Source: Polydactylus sextarius
Taxonomy: Eukaryota > Chordata > Actinopteri > Polynemidae
Length of the DNA: 64,000 bases
NCBI GenBank assembly: GCA_016801845.1
Contig: CM028910.1
Coordinates: forward strand, 18,382,629 to 18,446,628
Direction of reading: 5' to 3'
The position numbers and the translations under genes are program-made. A model generated the notes under the pieces. The model was not told the origin of the DNA. It did no database searches and worked only from the letters and a program-made list of their open reading frames with translations. Below, one piece after another: positions 23,470 to 37,700 of the stretch (position 1 is its first letter; every line of letters begins with the position of its first letter).

Positions 23470-23680
23470 GTAATTTCTAAGAGGGAAAAAAAGCCTTTTT
23501 GTCCAAGATTAATTTGCCCTGACGTGACAGTTGACAGTTAAGAGTGACAGCTAACATGGGGGAAAGAGAGAGAAAAGGAGGCAATGCACGACAAAGATGC
23601 CTCGCCAGAAATGAGCTGGGTGATGGCCACACGTAATGCATCTCATACTGTTGTGCAACCATGATGCCCTAGATTGGTGT
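23470..23680. promoter_or_regulatory. candidate regulatory element with three TGACAG sites
   Basis: TGACAG occurs three times in 26 bases (23525-23530, 23532-23537, 23545-23550), preceded by TGACG. TGACAG is the core bound by MEIS/PREP/TGIF TALE homeodomain proteins. The flanking 150 bases are non-repetitive and also hold AAGATTAATTTG and CGTAATGCATC. Whether it is conserved or active cannot be seen from one sequence. Confidence 0.3.
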
Positions 23681-26600
23681 TTGATGTGGGCTGAAAACCC
23701 TTTGATACATGGTTCCAAGAAAAAGAAACTTCAAGTAATAAAACTTGATGTTTGAAAATGTTTCCACGCAGTGAAATGACACAGATTTAAAGAAGACATG
23801 AAGTTAACTTCTTTATCTTAGGAATTAATAAATATTGGTCCATGCACAACTCTTGGCATATAAAACATGAATCATTTTTTTTCTTTAGTTTAATGACAAT
23901 GTGCCATTTAAGAAATCAAATGGTTACATTCTCAAGACAACACATATTGCATTTAAATAAGTTAGATGGAAAATACAATTAGTGATATTTTTTATATAAA
24001 TATAGCAAAAAACAGTCTAAGGGAACGTTTATGAGGAAGTAAAACCATTTCAATTAGTCAGGGTTAAACAATCATCGAAGGTTAAACAATGTCATAATGC
24101 AATATTTTGTTGCTTTATTTGAAAGAGAAATTAATTTTTAGAGAGGGAAATAAATGTATTTGTCTTTTCATGTAGCAGCAGGCATGTTCTAGCTGTTGTT
24201 TTTAAGGAGAGCTTTTATTGTGGATAGTCTAATTAATAGCCTCTGCTGTACAGCACAGGGAACAACACAGTGGGTGTTACACCACTAATACAGGAGAGGG
24301 GGGGATTTTTACAATGGCTACTGTTGTAATACAAACAGTGAGCATGTGGAAAAAGCCCCCCTCCCTGCCTTTGATGGATTGAAAAACATTACATTGTGCT
24401 AAGCTCTGCATATATGCCTGTGGAGACATAAAAAAAAAAATCCAGGAGCCTGTCCAATATTTCAGCCAGCGAGTACAAGGCTAAACCTGGCTGGAGAAGG
24501 CACCCGGGGGGACAACCTTACACTCACAATCCACATAGCTTGCACAGAAGCCCCAGCATCACGTAACTCCAAATATTATAGCATACCCTTTGTTGTTGAC
24601 TGACTACTGTTGGGATTTGTCTTCTTATTCTGGTTCAACTGGCAGTGCTGCTAATGGAGGGAATATGCAGAAGAGCTGGAATAGTCTCTGACAACCTCCT
24701 TGGACCTGACAGAACTGTTTTGTCCCTTTGTCTTTAAATTTGCCAGCAGTGATGGAAGTATCAGTCCTGCTTGTGCTTTACTTAGAACAGAGACATTTGC
24801 TTCATCCATGTTTAGATAACAGTAGTAATTTAACACAGCTCTGCAGCATTTGCATTGTGAAAGGGGCAACAGTGATTTCACAAAGGAAGGAGAGGTGACA
24901 GAAAATATATAGGCGTCTTTAGCTGGAAGGAACACAATGACGCCCAGTCTTCAATAATGCATTGCAGAGTGGGGATGGGCTGCACGTCTCGGTGCATGTG
25001 AGTATATGTATGTATGAATGAGAAAGAGCAGAACATCATTCAGAGAGTGCTTACTGTATGCATAGGCATGTCCTGGCAGGACTGGGTTAAATTGTATGGA
25101 AAATATTGATGAAGTGTGCCCAGAGGGCCAGTAGACCTGTATGTCCTTATCAATAATTTAACCATCTTTTATTATTCTTTTTTCTACATTGCTAGTTCTG
25201 TGTTTAGGAATGTATGCTCCCTTCACACGTTTAATCATTCAAGTCTCCATCACCAGCAAAACAATAAATTTAAAAATTGTGAAAACAACAATTTTGAGAG
25301 ACAACTATTATGAGATAACTATTGTGAGGAAAGTTAAACAGGAGGGCAAAATGATTGTTTATTGAAATGTCTTTGTTCATTTGTTTTTGTTGTGTGTGTT
25401 TTTTTTTTTTTGTTTTTTTTAAATTTCACACATTTTAGGTTTCTGGACATCTTCCAGCAGAGAATGACATAGCTATTATGGTTTTAATCTTCTGACGTGG
25501 AAAATGGCAGTGGTTAAACAAAACACAGAACCATACCGTTCAGATGCAAGAGGAACAAATTACTGTTTCAAAGGATCGACGCAAATTCCCTTTTGCAAAA
25601 TCATCCTGTTTTGTTCTTTCAGCTGGCATTAACTCCTAATTGCTAGTTGATCCACGAGGAAATTAACCCTTTACAACCAAATCAATGTAAAGTCACAAAG
25701 GACCACTTATGTTCTGATGCAGTCGGACACTGATTATTCATCACTATATTTTCAGTCATGTTTATTATCAATTACTGTATATGTTGTTGAAAGCTCCAGT
25801 TGGCCTTGGTGTTTTGTGTCAGGCTATACTCAGTGTGTGCCAGTGTTAATGTGTTTCTGCACAATTATTTGCTAGTGGTGTTGATGTTTGTTTTTTGTCG
25901 TTTAGAATGAAATGTTAATACAAATATTTTTAAGATGTTAAAGTTGACTTCTTTTGTGTTTACTGCATATAGAATGAGTGTGTATTGTAAAAGCTGTCAC
26001 TCTACATTATAACATTCAACATTAATTTTAACATCTTTCATCTCATTGTATCTGTTTTACAACTGAGATGATTTTCTGTTCTGACATCTAAAGAAATGAA
26101 ACAATCAGACTGTCATGTGAACACCATTACCATATTTGAAAATGCTGTCTTTTTTGTGTGTTTTTTTCTATCATGTTTGTAGTTGTTTTTTTACCACTCA
26201 ATGACATAAATGCACACCATAAGCACATTAAAATGACATTATTGTGGTATCAAAACACCCTAGCTATTCTCAATAAGATTTCCTGCCAAACAAAAACATT
26301 TATTTAAGAGCACAAGAGCTGTAATTGCACCATGATTATAGCAAAACAGCTCATAGAATGACTGACTGTTGACCAGTTATGAAAGCATGTGTGGGGAAAA
26401 TTAAAACGATCTATTAAAAATGAAATATCATCACATTATCTTTAGGTTGCAGTTCCTCCCACTATCACGTGAGGATGATCAGAGAATATTACCATGTAGC
26501 ATGTCATTTTAATGCTGCCGTCTTCAGGACTGTCAACTGCATGTCTTTAAATTGAAGCAGTTAATGACAACCCATCACAATATTCGCCTCTTTCTGTCAG

Positions 26601-26721
26601 TGAGTGCAGCTTTGAAGGACCCCTTAATGATCTGAATAATGTGAGATTTTAGATATGAATGACACCCAGGCTCACAGCAGCCTATTGTAAGCTTTTTTCC
26701 CATCTGTAGTTCACATACATT
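23681..26721. other. unique noncoding sequence
   Basis: No gene. About 24195-24300 (TTTTATTGTGGATAG, CTAATTAATAG, GTGGGTGTTACACCAC) and 25550-25690 (TTTGCAAAATCATCC, CCTAATTGCTAG) look like homeodomain-rich conserved elements. T-rich runs occur at 25399-25420. An E-box TCACGTGA lies near 26465. Confidence 0.4.
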
Positions 26722-26761
26722 CACACACACACACACACCACACACACACACACACACACAC
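26722..26761. repeat. (CA)n microsatellite, interrupted
   Basis: CA run with a single CC interruption near its middle. Confidence 0.93.
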
Positions 26762-27226
26762 GTCAAAACAATCTCAGATCTATTCTCAGAGGTTAAGTCA
26801 GAGCTGAACAAACCCTCGAGACTCCTCGAACTCACGCACGCAATTATCGCAAAACCTCATACACGCAAAGAAAAGTTAAATGGAGAGATAAATGAGAAGA
26901 TGATAAGAGATGAGAGGGGTGCATGGGTGATGGTAGTGGGGGATCGGTTAGTCCATCCACTTCATTAACCCTATGTAGATCTGTGGTGATTAAAGTGCAT
27001 TATGAGCAATTCCAGAAGGAATAAACTGACCTTTAAATCTGAGCTAGTCTACACTCTCTCTCCAGTCTTCTCCAAATGGCACTGTCTGACAACGTAGCAG
27101 TGTCTGACAACCACATCAGGAGAGAGATTCATAGTCAGACAAATCACATCATGCTGCTTATTTGAATTCCTGCCTTTCTGATTCTAGGAAAGGTAGTGAC
27201 GTCAGCCTGTTCAAGGAGGAAGCTGA

Positions 27227-27261
<35 letters not shown>

Positions 27262-28149
27262 CAGCAGGACTTAAGATTGTTGCAGGCAAATAGGGACTCC
27301 TCCTATAACATGGCAGCCTATCATGACTGTTCAGGGATGCCTCTCACACTCTCCCCTCCAGCTTTTCAGTGCAGTGTGCCAAGCCTGATGACCTTGAGGC
27401 TAGTGAGGGACTGGGGTGCCAGGTGATGACGCCGGTTTGCCAGGTTTTTAACATGCCCCCGTCACAGCAGTGCTGGGTGGCAACACTCAGCCTTCACTGG
27501 TGCCACACACATGCTCCAGCAGTCATTACCTGAATTAAAACCAAACCAGAGGCAGTGTAATGCTCTCAACCCTTTACAAAATCGCCAACTAATTAGTCCC
27601 CTTACGATTTCTGAGCATGCTGAGCATGTGCCAGTAGACTGTCATCATCATAAATAAATGAAAAGATGAACCAATAAAAGAGTAATTATGATGACAGGAA
27701 GCATTGCACTGTGGTTGACATGTCGACAGGCCCAGAAAGGACATGAAAATGTCCCAGCAGTGAAATGTAATGGGGCCTTTCAGAAGGTCATCCTTGAGAG
27801 AAAGAAGATTATTTCATTACCACCTAAATTATGCATCTATTTATTTGATGTGGGTTTTGGATTTATCATCATTATATCAAGGCCAGTGACAGACTACATA
27901 CAATAGTGTAACTCATTAATAAGTTAATGACAACGTAATGTTTTGTAGGTGTAAGGTATCACTCACATTAAAGTCAATAAAACTATCCTCTCTTCCAGCT
28001 GAATGGTTGCTCCATATGAGAATATGTTTCTGCAGACACAAAGGCTATTCTTTCAGAAATACTGGAAACATTTTTTACTCTGTGTTTTTACAACATCGGT
28101 TAGTGTTGATGCAGCACCCACAGTAAGGGATGTGCGCTACCAAACCATC
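26762..28149. other. unique noncoding sequence
   Basis: No gene. A (GT)n run is at 27229-27259. The stretch 27540-27720 contains CAACTAATTAGTCC, a near-tandem TGAGCATGC/TGAGCATGT pair and GTAATTATGATGACAGG, and may be a conserved regulatory element. Confidence 0.45.
27229..27259. repeat. (GT)n microsatellite
   Basis: About 15 uninterrupted GT units. Confidence 0.95.
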
Positions 28150-28435
28150 ATGGTGAAGATGAGCTGAGCCGAAAGGCAAAGCTGTCGATTTACCAATTGA
28201 TCTATGTTCCAACCTTCACCTATGGTCACAAGCTTTGGGTTGAATGCCTCCTGGGTGCCTCCCACTGGAAGTTTTCCAAGCATGGCCAACTGGAAGGAGA
28301 CTTTCAGGTAGATATAGAACACTGTCGTTGAGGTTATATATCTCCGGAAGAAACAATAGACTACTTTGCTTCACCTGCTGCCACTACAACCCAAAACCAG
28401 ATAAATGACAAAAAGTGGATGGAATGATAGATGGA
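28150..28435 (+). mobile_element. Rex3/RTE-type LINE fragment with internal deletion
   Basis: One frame at 28182-28241 reads LSIYQLIYVPTFTYGHKLWV, which fits the C-terminal part of the Rex3-type reverse transcriptase. Just after it, near 28241, the sequence jumps to CTCCTGGGTGCCTCCC, which belongs further downstream in full elements, so a few hundred bases are missing. The copy ends in CCAGATAAATGACAAAAAG and GATGGAATGATAGATGG, a degraded GATG tail typical of the family. It has stop codons and is dead. It lies in the opposite orientation to the copy at 12.6 kb. Confidence 0.75.
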
Positions 28436-31400
28436 TATTTAGGCCTATGGACAGAGGTAGCTGTAGGGTTATGCACATTTAGATGGGTTCCTGAAAATGG
28501 GGTCCTAGGACTATGGTCTTCAAAGTACAGCGTTTAGGTCTGCAGTTACACACTATAACCCTAACCCTAACCACAAATGCAGTGTGTTATATAGTATTGC
28601 AATAATACGCCTTAAGACAGTAGTCTCACTTAAGCCAATGTGAGGCAGAATCTTTTTTTTTTTTTTTTTTTTTTTTTGGTCAATTTGGTTTTGACTTTAA
28701 TCAAGGTAGTACTCTACTACTAATACTTATCATTTGTACTTTACTATTGCTTGACATCGCTGAGTTTGTATTTCTTCCTGTAAAACAAACACCTGGTAAA
28801 TGACAGTCTTTTATCCTGTCATGCGGTTATACTTCTGCTCAAACAACACAATAAATGGCGTAGCCAGTTCTCTGGTTATGATGATTTATTGTGATTGTTC
28901 TCCAAAGTGCAATGGTGAAAAATATTTACAAAGGTACAAAAAGTCAGAAGAGTATTTCCAAAAAAAAAAAAGTTTCCTTCACTGCAACTCTACAACTCTA
29001 CTTAATTTCTCATGAGGGCCAAGGCAGCCTCTTTTAAAGGGTTAGCTGCTCTCACTGTCCTTAATATTCACATAGAAAATACATTAGATTATTTTGCTCA
29101 TACATTTTGCAATACATTCTGAAAAAAAATGGTTGTAAAAAAAAAAAAGGTAGTAAGAAATAGTAGTAATGAAAAAACTACAGTCACATGACTTTCTAGA
29201 CACGCGCAGTACTGGTATATAAACAAGGAAATGTTTGTTACCCGGTTTGGTCAAAATGCGGGGACGGTGTGGGCAGTCGTGAGTTCAGAGGTGAGCATAT
29301 GTGACATGTATGTTTGCGTAAATGACGTAGCTCTAACAGGTGTGTGCGATTACTTTTGTTACTGGATTGGATTTGACTAATTAGGTGAATGACCAGACCT
29401 GAGGAAAGTTGTGATGTGGGAGCCGCATGTGCGTGCGTGTGTGTGTGCGTGTGTTTGCGTGCATGCGTGCGTGTGTGTGTGTTTGCGCAATGGCCGTGCA
29501 CCATGCGTTATGCGCTAGATGCAGACATATCCACAACAGGCATGGATAAGATAATATATTCATTAAGCTCATGCTCCATAACAACAAACTATAAATAAGA
29601 TAAAACAGCTGATATCTGCTTGCTCATATTATGCATTTCTTTCCTCAACTTCCCATTGTTTCTTTTTAATAAGAGCAGCAAGTCAGTAGCCTAACAGCAT
29701 TAGGGTAGAAGGTTCTACACAGTGCAACATGTGACCTTGTAAACATGAAACATAATTGATTGTATCTGAGGTAAAATGTCAGGAAAGCTGTAATGCTGCA
29801 GCAGCTGGTGCACAGCAGCCCTGCACTGGAGGAGTCAAGCAAGCTGATGGACCTCTAAGAAAAGAGATGCATAAATGTCAAACTAACAGCATGGTGGATA
29901 TTTCTGAAAAACTGTAGCCTTAAAAAATTATTGTCCAGGTGAATGAAATTCATTGTATCTTTCTTTGACCATGGCACTAATCATTGTTGTGTTTGGTAAT
30001 GACCATAGCTTTGGGATGTGTCTCAACCTGTGTAGGTGAGCTGTTAGGGGTTAATGGTGACTGGCATGGAAATATTCATCTGATCTGAAGGTGTGAGGTG
30101 GGATGATGAAGTTGTGAATGGTTGACAATGAATGGTTGTAAAGAGTAAGGCTCTGTGATTTATTTGCAAGAATGTGCTTGTGTTACGATTCTTATGGAGA
30201 ATAATGTCTTCTGTAACAGTGCTGTATTCAGTGCCTCATACTACTCTGATGTATTATATTAAGTTGAGCACTATGACACAATCATCATTTTATCATTTTA
30301 CAATATGTATTAACACTGTTAATATGAAACATATAGACATAGAACATATGACAGAATTACATTCTGTAATGCAGATAACACAGGATACATGATTCTGAAA
30401 TGGACGATAAATTTATCTGTTTGTGGTTCCATTGTTGTTCATTTCATCAACAAATCTAAGACTAAAAGTACCGACTGATGATCTTTTTCCAATCAAAAAC
30501 TAGAATGTCACTCAGTACACACTAACATGTACCTTACGTGTCTGCTCTGGACCATGTCCCATCACTCCACCGAGTTGAGAGCTAATTGATTCAGTACTTT
30601 TTGCATATTCCTGATAATGATTCTAAATAAACAGACAGATGAAATTAAAAAAATGTCATTGTATTAAGCTTTGATATTAAAAATCATCATAAATAATCAT
30701 ATAAAACATTTACAAAAAGCTCAATAAAAAATGCACTTCTTGTTTGGCAGTTTCTCCCACCATCCAGAATGATCTCTTCTGAGCAAATGGTCACCATCTC
30801 CTTAAAAAATGCCTAAATATGGCTGCAAGAAAGTCAGATCTTTGTCATTATGTTCACAAAAATAAACACATGGTTAAGCTAAGTTGTAAAATAGATACTT
30901 TTTCCCTTTAAAGTAGATACTTTGCTACAATGCTCTTGTCTGAACTGTTATTTGCTTCACCAGTTGCACTGCTGCTGTTTCATCATTGGCAGTGAGTTGG
31001 CAATTTTTCCAATTTTTTCTTAATGGGCAGCCATCATAATGATATGCCATCTTGGTAATGGGCCCAACTGGCTATTGTTCATAATAGGATTTGATTGGTC
31101 TGAACGCTCTCAGATCCAGATTTATTGGCCTCTGTGTCTGTCTGTGCCCTTGACTTGAGGCTCACATTACCTGCCTCTCTCTCTCTCTGCCTTCATCAGT
31201 ATTCCTTTTTTGCTTATTAGAATAAGCAGAAAGTAATTATTTCTCAGTCATTCCATTCGCTCAGCAGTGGGAGGCAGACTGGAGGCAAACCACTGCTGCA
31301 GACTAATCGGCTCAGATCAGAAGTGGCTGGTGCTTCAAATGAAAATACCATGTGTAAATGTCCTGGATTCAACTTTCCAATGCAACATGTTTCACATGAG

Positions 31401-31519
31401 GCCAAACTCCAGTGGGTCATTTTTTAAAAATTCGCCTTTAAAATAATACCCTTTTTGTCCACTATTTCTCTCACACCCTCCCTGACTCTCATTATTTCTT
31501 TATCCCTAGTTTCTGTCTG
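28436..31519. other. unique noncoding sequence
   Basis: No gene. It holds a short telomere-like TAACCCTAACCCTAACC (28556-28572), a T-run of 25 (28653-28677) and the GT/GC compound repeat at 29427-29487. The 9-bp inverted repeat CAGCAGTGG/CCACTGCTG (31262-31270 and 31290-31298) flanks two GGAGGCA repeats. Confidence 0.5.
29427..29487. repeat. compound GT/GC microsatellite
   Basis: Irregular alternation of GT, GC and TTTGC units. Alternating purine-pyrimidine sequence of this kind can adopt Z-DNA. Confidence 0.9.
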
Positions 31520-31740
31520 ATTGTTGAGGTTCTTGCCTCTTTCTTTTTCTCTTTCTCTCCCTCTCAATCCTACACTAATTTGTCCTTACCCTCATCTCAA
31601 TCTTTCTCTCTCCTTTTCAATCATACTCATTTTCCACTTTTCCTCGTGGTCTTGTTCCTCTCTCTACCTAACTCATTTCTACTCCCCGCCGCCCCCCTCC
31701 TTTTCTCCCCAGCCCTCCCTCCCTGTCCTCTGTAATAGCC
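31520..31740. repeat. pyrimidine-rich tract (plus strand)
   Basis: About 220 bases dominated by C and T, in patches such as CTTTCTCTCCCTCTC and CCCCCCTCC. The 113-codon plus-strand frame across it is low-complexity Ser/Leu/Pro-rich and is not considered coding. Confidence 0.8.
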
Positions 31741-34700
31741 TTGCGTCTCTACTGGCTCCATCTGTCATGACCATGAAGGGCACGATGCCCGCTGTTCAGC
31801 CCAAACCTCGGAGCTGCCACTCTGGCCACTGGACTGAACACACTGGCATATGTGTTGTTTAGAAGAATGACGCTACACGGCTGTGACACACACACACACA
31901 CAAAGCCAGGTGGTGCCATGCATATGCATACACAGGAATGTGTCTGTGTGTGTCTGAGCAAAGAATACCTACGTTTTTTTTTTGCATTCATACAAGAATA
32001 ACGACCACCTCTGAATAGGTCCAAATTTTTACTTATATTTACACTTGACCTTTTAACCTAAATGATAGGACGTTAAAAAGTTTCAAACCCAGTGTCCTGG
32101 GGTTAAAAAGAGCAAACTGTATGAATTAAAGAAGCAATATATGGTGGTTTGTCATGCTCAGTGACACAAAATAACCATAATCTGGCTGATCAATGATTCA
32201 AGTATTTCTTGTAGATACTGTGGTTGCTAACTTTTAAAACACTTTTTTGCACTTTCTGCCTTTTAATGTGTTTTAGAACCAGGAGGTAATGACCATGGCT
32301 GAGTGTTGAAGTGCCTCAAGATGCAGTTCACTTAATGCCTGACTTAATTCCTGTATTGGAGAGAAAAATCTAAACTCTCTGAAGAAATACAAACAGCAAA
32401 CTTCTTATTTTTGAATGTTTCCCTTGCAGTGTTTTGAAAAAAGTGACTTTCTAATTTAGGAGACTAAATGATAAACTTTGTCTCTTATTTCCGTGTTGCT
32501 CCACAACAGCCTTACGCACAATATTCTATTCCCCACAATTTAGCTTCACTAACCAGTGATGCTTTATTCCAGATTTCAAAATGTTTCTCATCTCATCTAC
32601 AGAGCTGTGGCCAATTATTACACCCTGACAATTGATATTATATGTACTTATAAAGCCAATCAGATGAGTTTTATCAGTTCTTTAGACAGAGACTGAATCC
32701 ACAACATTCCTTATGCACTGGTTTTATTTAGAGGATCATGTGTAATTTTTCCCTGCTTGCTCAGCCTTTGTCACTACAGTCTACATACAGTAGCAGCTTT
32801 TATGTGCCACAAATTCTGAGCACACTGCAGCTGATATAAGACAGGCCAGCCACTTCAGTCCCAACACTTGTTTGTAACTCACTCCCCCGCCCCCTGGTGA
32901 GCACAGTGAAGTCGAGCACTGGGTGTATGATTCTGTGGCACGACTACAGCTGCTTCTCTTTCTCTCTGTAGGGTGACCATTATTTGATGCAAATATACGG
33001 TGACTGTGGTATGGGGCTCTTATGTTGTGGAGGATGCTGTATGTGAATCCGTGAAGTCAAAATACAATTAAGAAGAGCAGGACAGATTTCTGTTTCTGCC
33101 TCTAAGTCATTCAAGCTTAAATGTGGTGTTTGTGATAAGATTGTGCAGCTAGGTGCTCTGTGCAGAGTGAGGGATTGGATATCAGAATGGAATGTTTGCA
33201 GGAAGTAATGATTACTGTCGGAATTGATGTGAACAAATTGAAATGCATGCAAACTGCAATCTCTTAAAAATAGGGCGTTTTGTGAGGAGAAAAAAAAACA
33301 TAGAGTGTCTGCTGGGATATATATGCACACACACCCTTGCCTGTGTGTGTCTGTGTGTGAAGGTTTAGCTTCCCTTCCTAATCGATGATGTGGCCTTGTT
33401 AATTGAGCACTCTCCCTCTCTTAACCTGAAACTGAAGAGGCACAAGCATGGGGGAGGGGGGTCTCTGTGAGACAGCCCTGCTATTCTGTGTGTGTGTGTG
33501 TGTGTGTTGGCGTTAGCTGTTAGGCTACATTTTAAATGAGAGGACATGTGAATGCTCACAGGTGGATGTGCACATAGACAGTAAGACAATCCTGATCTGA
33601 TTTGGACAGGAGTGTCATAGTGCTGAGACACAGCCAAATGGCTGACCTTGGAAGGTTCATAACCTGTAAACTGTGTTGGGGAGATGTGTATGTGAGTAAA
33701 GGAAGATATTAAATGGTGCCAAAATAAAATGAATATATTAATTAATACTTAGAATATTTGCAAAACCAACATTTGTCCACAGATAACATTTTTTTTAACT
33801 TGATTTGCTTCTCATTGTACACTCAAGAAAACAAAACATTTATACACTGTAAGAACGCGCCTACATGCTCGTTTTTCACAATATTTTATCGTACAGCAGT
33901 AACTGCACTAGACCAACAGTATTTATTCAACTAGACAAGCATTTCCATTGATGTTTTTCACACCACTGCTTTATTGACAACAAAGAAAAAGCAACATAGC
34001 AGCCTTATTTTCAAATCAGGAAATATTATACTGTTGTGACCATATTTAATACAACCAAAGAACATGGCTGTATGTAGTATAGTTGTAACACTTACAGTTG
34101 TTACACTTTGGGCAGAGCACAAATTTATCTTTGTGCGTGAGTGGAACAGAGAAAAGTTTGTGTTTTTAGGCATTGTGTTGCCTGTGGGTTATTAACTTTT
34201 AACGGGGAAGGACTTTAATCTATGTGTGTGTGGTTTTATTGCAACAATGGGAAGAATGTGAGTGTGTTTGTGTACACATGCAATAGATACCTCACAGTTG
34301 TGTGTGTATGCATCTTTCTTTGATGTGTCACTTTTTTTTTTTTTTATCTCCTTCCACTTTGCTGTAGCCGCCCACTTCAAAGCAGAGCTCTCTACAGCCT
34401 GGTTGCCATTGGATACCATAACACATCACGCTATACTGTCACACCAACATCATTTAATTCATCTTGCAACACTTCTCAAACTAGAACCACTAAAGTGAAA
34501 TTAAATCATACCAGATTTATCACATCTGCAGCCACTGAATTCTTTTCTTTTGTAAATTCTTCTTCTATTGTAAAAAACAAAAACAAAACAAAACAAAAAA
34601 TAAAACATCTGAGTGAGATTTAGATAGATACAAACTTGGATAGATATGTTTTAGAAGGTCTGTAATTCTGTAATAAAGTGCCTCAATGGCCAATCTCGCT

Positions 34701-37700
34701 GCAATACCATACTAGTAGTAAGAGAAAAAACAAAACACAAGATATAGGTTCAAGTAGGTCTGCGAGAATCCTGAGAAGACTAAACCTGGCCCAAGGGACT
34801 TCTGGAATAAATGTCTGGATTTTATAACCACTTATATAAAAGAGAACACAATAGCAGCCAGAGGAAAATCAGATTATTAGGATCACTATGCAAATGTGTT
34901 ATGCGAGGCGTTCATATCCTTTCCATCTTTTTGTAGAAGAGGATTGGAGAGTGAGAAGAAACACTTCCTTTAGGGCATTCGATCGCACAGCCAGAATGCT
35001 AATATTAGCACTGCTATAGTAAATACCTCCTATTTCTCTGGTACATACAAAATGTGCTGTATACAATTATGTGTTGTGATACCATGAGGGGCGTGTGATC
35101 GCATCAACTCCAATACTGGGATGCAATGTAATCGTTGTAAGCTCATAGTTGACAAGCGACTGTCATTTTACAAACATTCGCACATGTGTATACACATTTC
35201 AGAACACACTGTTAGCGTGAAGGGCTCAAGACAAACATATGACTGGCAGTTGCATCTACTGTATAAATACCAAGCAGGCAGGGGCCAGCATAAGCATGCA
35301 TGTGGAGTCCTCGTGTATGTCCACCTGATCAACTCAAGCCATATTTAACTTTTTTTTTTCTGATGCAGTAGGGTTGCATTACACTTTTTCACTGAAAACA
35401 GCTGTCTGCTTTGGCTAAATGTGATACCGATGTGAGACTGAACAACAACTGTAAAGTTTAGGGCAATAAAACCAAAACTGTGAGCTAAAAACACACTATG
35501 AAGCCTCATAAAGCTGAGGGAACTGCAGAGTTGATAATTATTATTCTGTTTGTCATTATGAAAAACCCTTTTAACATAAATATAGTAATTAAAAAATATA
35601 GTCCATTGTTAATGTAAAAATGTAAAGCAGCTTTAATGTTGTGTTTGGCTGACTTGGCTATTTAGCTGAGCAGAGATTTGGGTCCTTAAGACTCTTTCTG
35701 TGTTAACCTACTGAAGTAAACCTGTTCCTAAATTGTCAGTCCAACAGCCCATGCTGTTTTAGTCGTCCATGTGTGGCCAGCTGCCCTTGAGGTCCCCTGG
35801 GCTGACTATCTGACAAGATGGTTAATCGTCACTCAGCGTGTGTGGCTGACCTGTCAGCAAATTTCAGACTCTTTAGAGACGAATGTCTTGAGGTAATGCA
35901 GAAGCTTAGCCATCGTTAGACTGTCCTGTTCTCCTTCAGGGTTTTTTTTTTTTTTTGTCAAGAGGCGAAATGTATTGTATTTGTAATATCGATGACATGA
36001 AAAGAAATGTGTTCCTAATATTGACATTAACAACAACCAGGGATTATTGGAACTCTGGACAAATTCTTTTCACAAGTTGTAAGAGTCCTAAGGCCTGTGT
36101 TTGAAAAGTCAGTGATGGTCAATATTGCAAACTCCACATTTTTAGTTCCAGGCTGACTGAAATTTCCTACTGTTGGAATAGGGACTTTTAGTGGTCAGAT
36201 ATTATGACACAAACTAAAATTAGACCCAAGAGCCTGAGTACATAAAGAGGTTGTCTTCCCCAGAATTATAAGAATTACAGTATGATTCTTGGCCACTGGA
36301 AGCAAAAGAGGAAGTATTGCCATCTTGTTAGAACCACAATATACAGTAAGAGAGGACATATACGTAGGTTTCTAAGATACTCAACTTTGACGGGGTAAAC
36401 TGCTTTTCACGGCCAGTTTCCTGATAATATTTTTTAACAATGATGAAAACTGATCAGAAGATGGTTTTTCTTTGGCACAGGCACATGATCAAGGTCATAA
36501 CAGAAAAGGCTTATACATGTAATTTGACAGGACAGTTACAAACGGCATATTGTATTCAAATTGGAGGTCCTCTTGCAGAATTCGCACTGTTGTATCAGTC
36601 TATCTAAATAAAGCCACTGGTGCCTGTTGTTGCCTGCCACCTCACTCATAATCCAAATGTGATTTAGTTTGTTAGTGTAGGTTAGTGCAAGATTGTAACT
36701 CAATAACTGTCATTTGCCCACAATTTTCTGCCCAAAAGCATTGAAACCACCCATGCTAAAAAGGCTGTTTGTACAGAACCAAACTTGCAGCTGTACACTC
36801 GGGGGTGGACAGATTTTGTGACCGCTTGCAACCGTGTACAGTACAATGTACTTAAAGCTAATTGCCAATATGTCTTTTCACCAGTGTCACCAAGACAAAT
36901 TCTCATGCACTTGATAACTCTGCCTAGTTCATATGCACTGTGTATGCTCACAATTCACACGTGCTTGGCAATTTGATTTTCTACTGTCAGCTGTCAGTGC
37001 AACCTCAGACGACCCCACTTGGCTGAGTCCGTACCTGATAACTCTCTGCTTAACTTTCAGATGGGGCATCTCCATCTCCTTGCTTCTAATGAATAGAGTG
37101 ATAATAGGCAACGAATGAAACTGCCTCATTACAGTCTTTGGGTAATGAGCTTTCAACCCACCACCACCCGCTCTTTGTTCCTTCATCCACCCTTTGTATC
37201 ACCCCCAGGTGCTGTATTTGTCAAGGAGAAAGAAATGAATTTATGGTGCTCACATACGCACACAAACACACATACGCATACAAACAACATTGAGTTCATA
37301 GGCGTACTATCATGCCTCACACACTGTCAGTCTTGAACATACACACCCGCTAAGTTCTGGGGAAGTCAGTATCTATCATTCACTTCTCTGGGGATCTGCT
37401 GTCACCACTGACTTTAAAGCTTTTTCCCTCTCTCACTCTATATGAGCAACTGAATGCAGGCAAATTCACTTTAAGGTCCCTGGGCATGTGTAAAAAATAC
37501 ATCTGGATTCCATTTATTCTGTTTGTAAATTGTATTACAGGTACAGCACAGTCTACAGCACGCTTTCCAAATTAAAGTGAATGAGAGGGATGATGGCCAC
37601 TGTGGTGCCTGTGGCCCCTTGGTCTCGTTGCTGATCACTCAGGAGTTCTTGTAAAAAAAAAAAAAAATAAATAAATAAAAAAATAAAAAAAAAACAGCAT

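Noticed and set aside
28556..28572. Telomere-like TAACCCTAACCCTAACC
   Set aside because: Only about three units. Short interstitial matches of this kind are common and do not show a telomere or fusion point.
31521..31862. 113-codon plus-strand frame
   Set aside because: It translates a pyrimidine tract into Ser/Leu/Pro low-complexity sequence.
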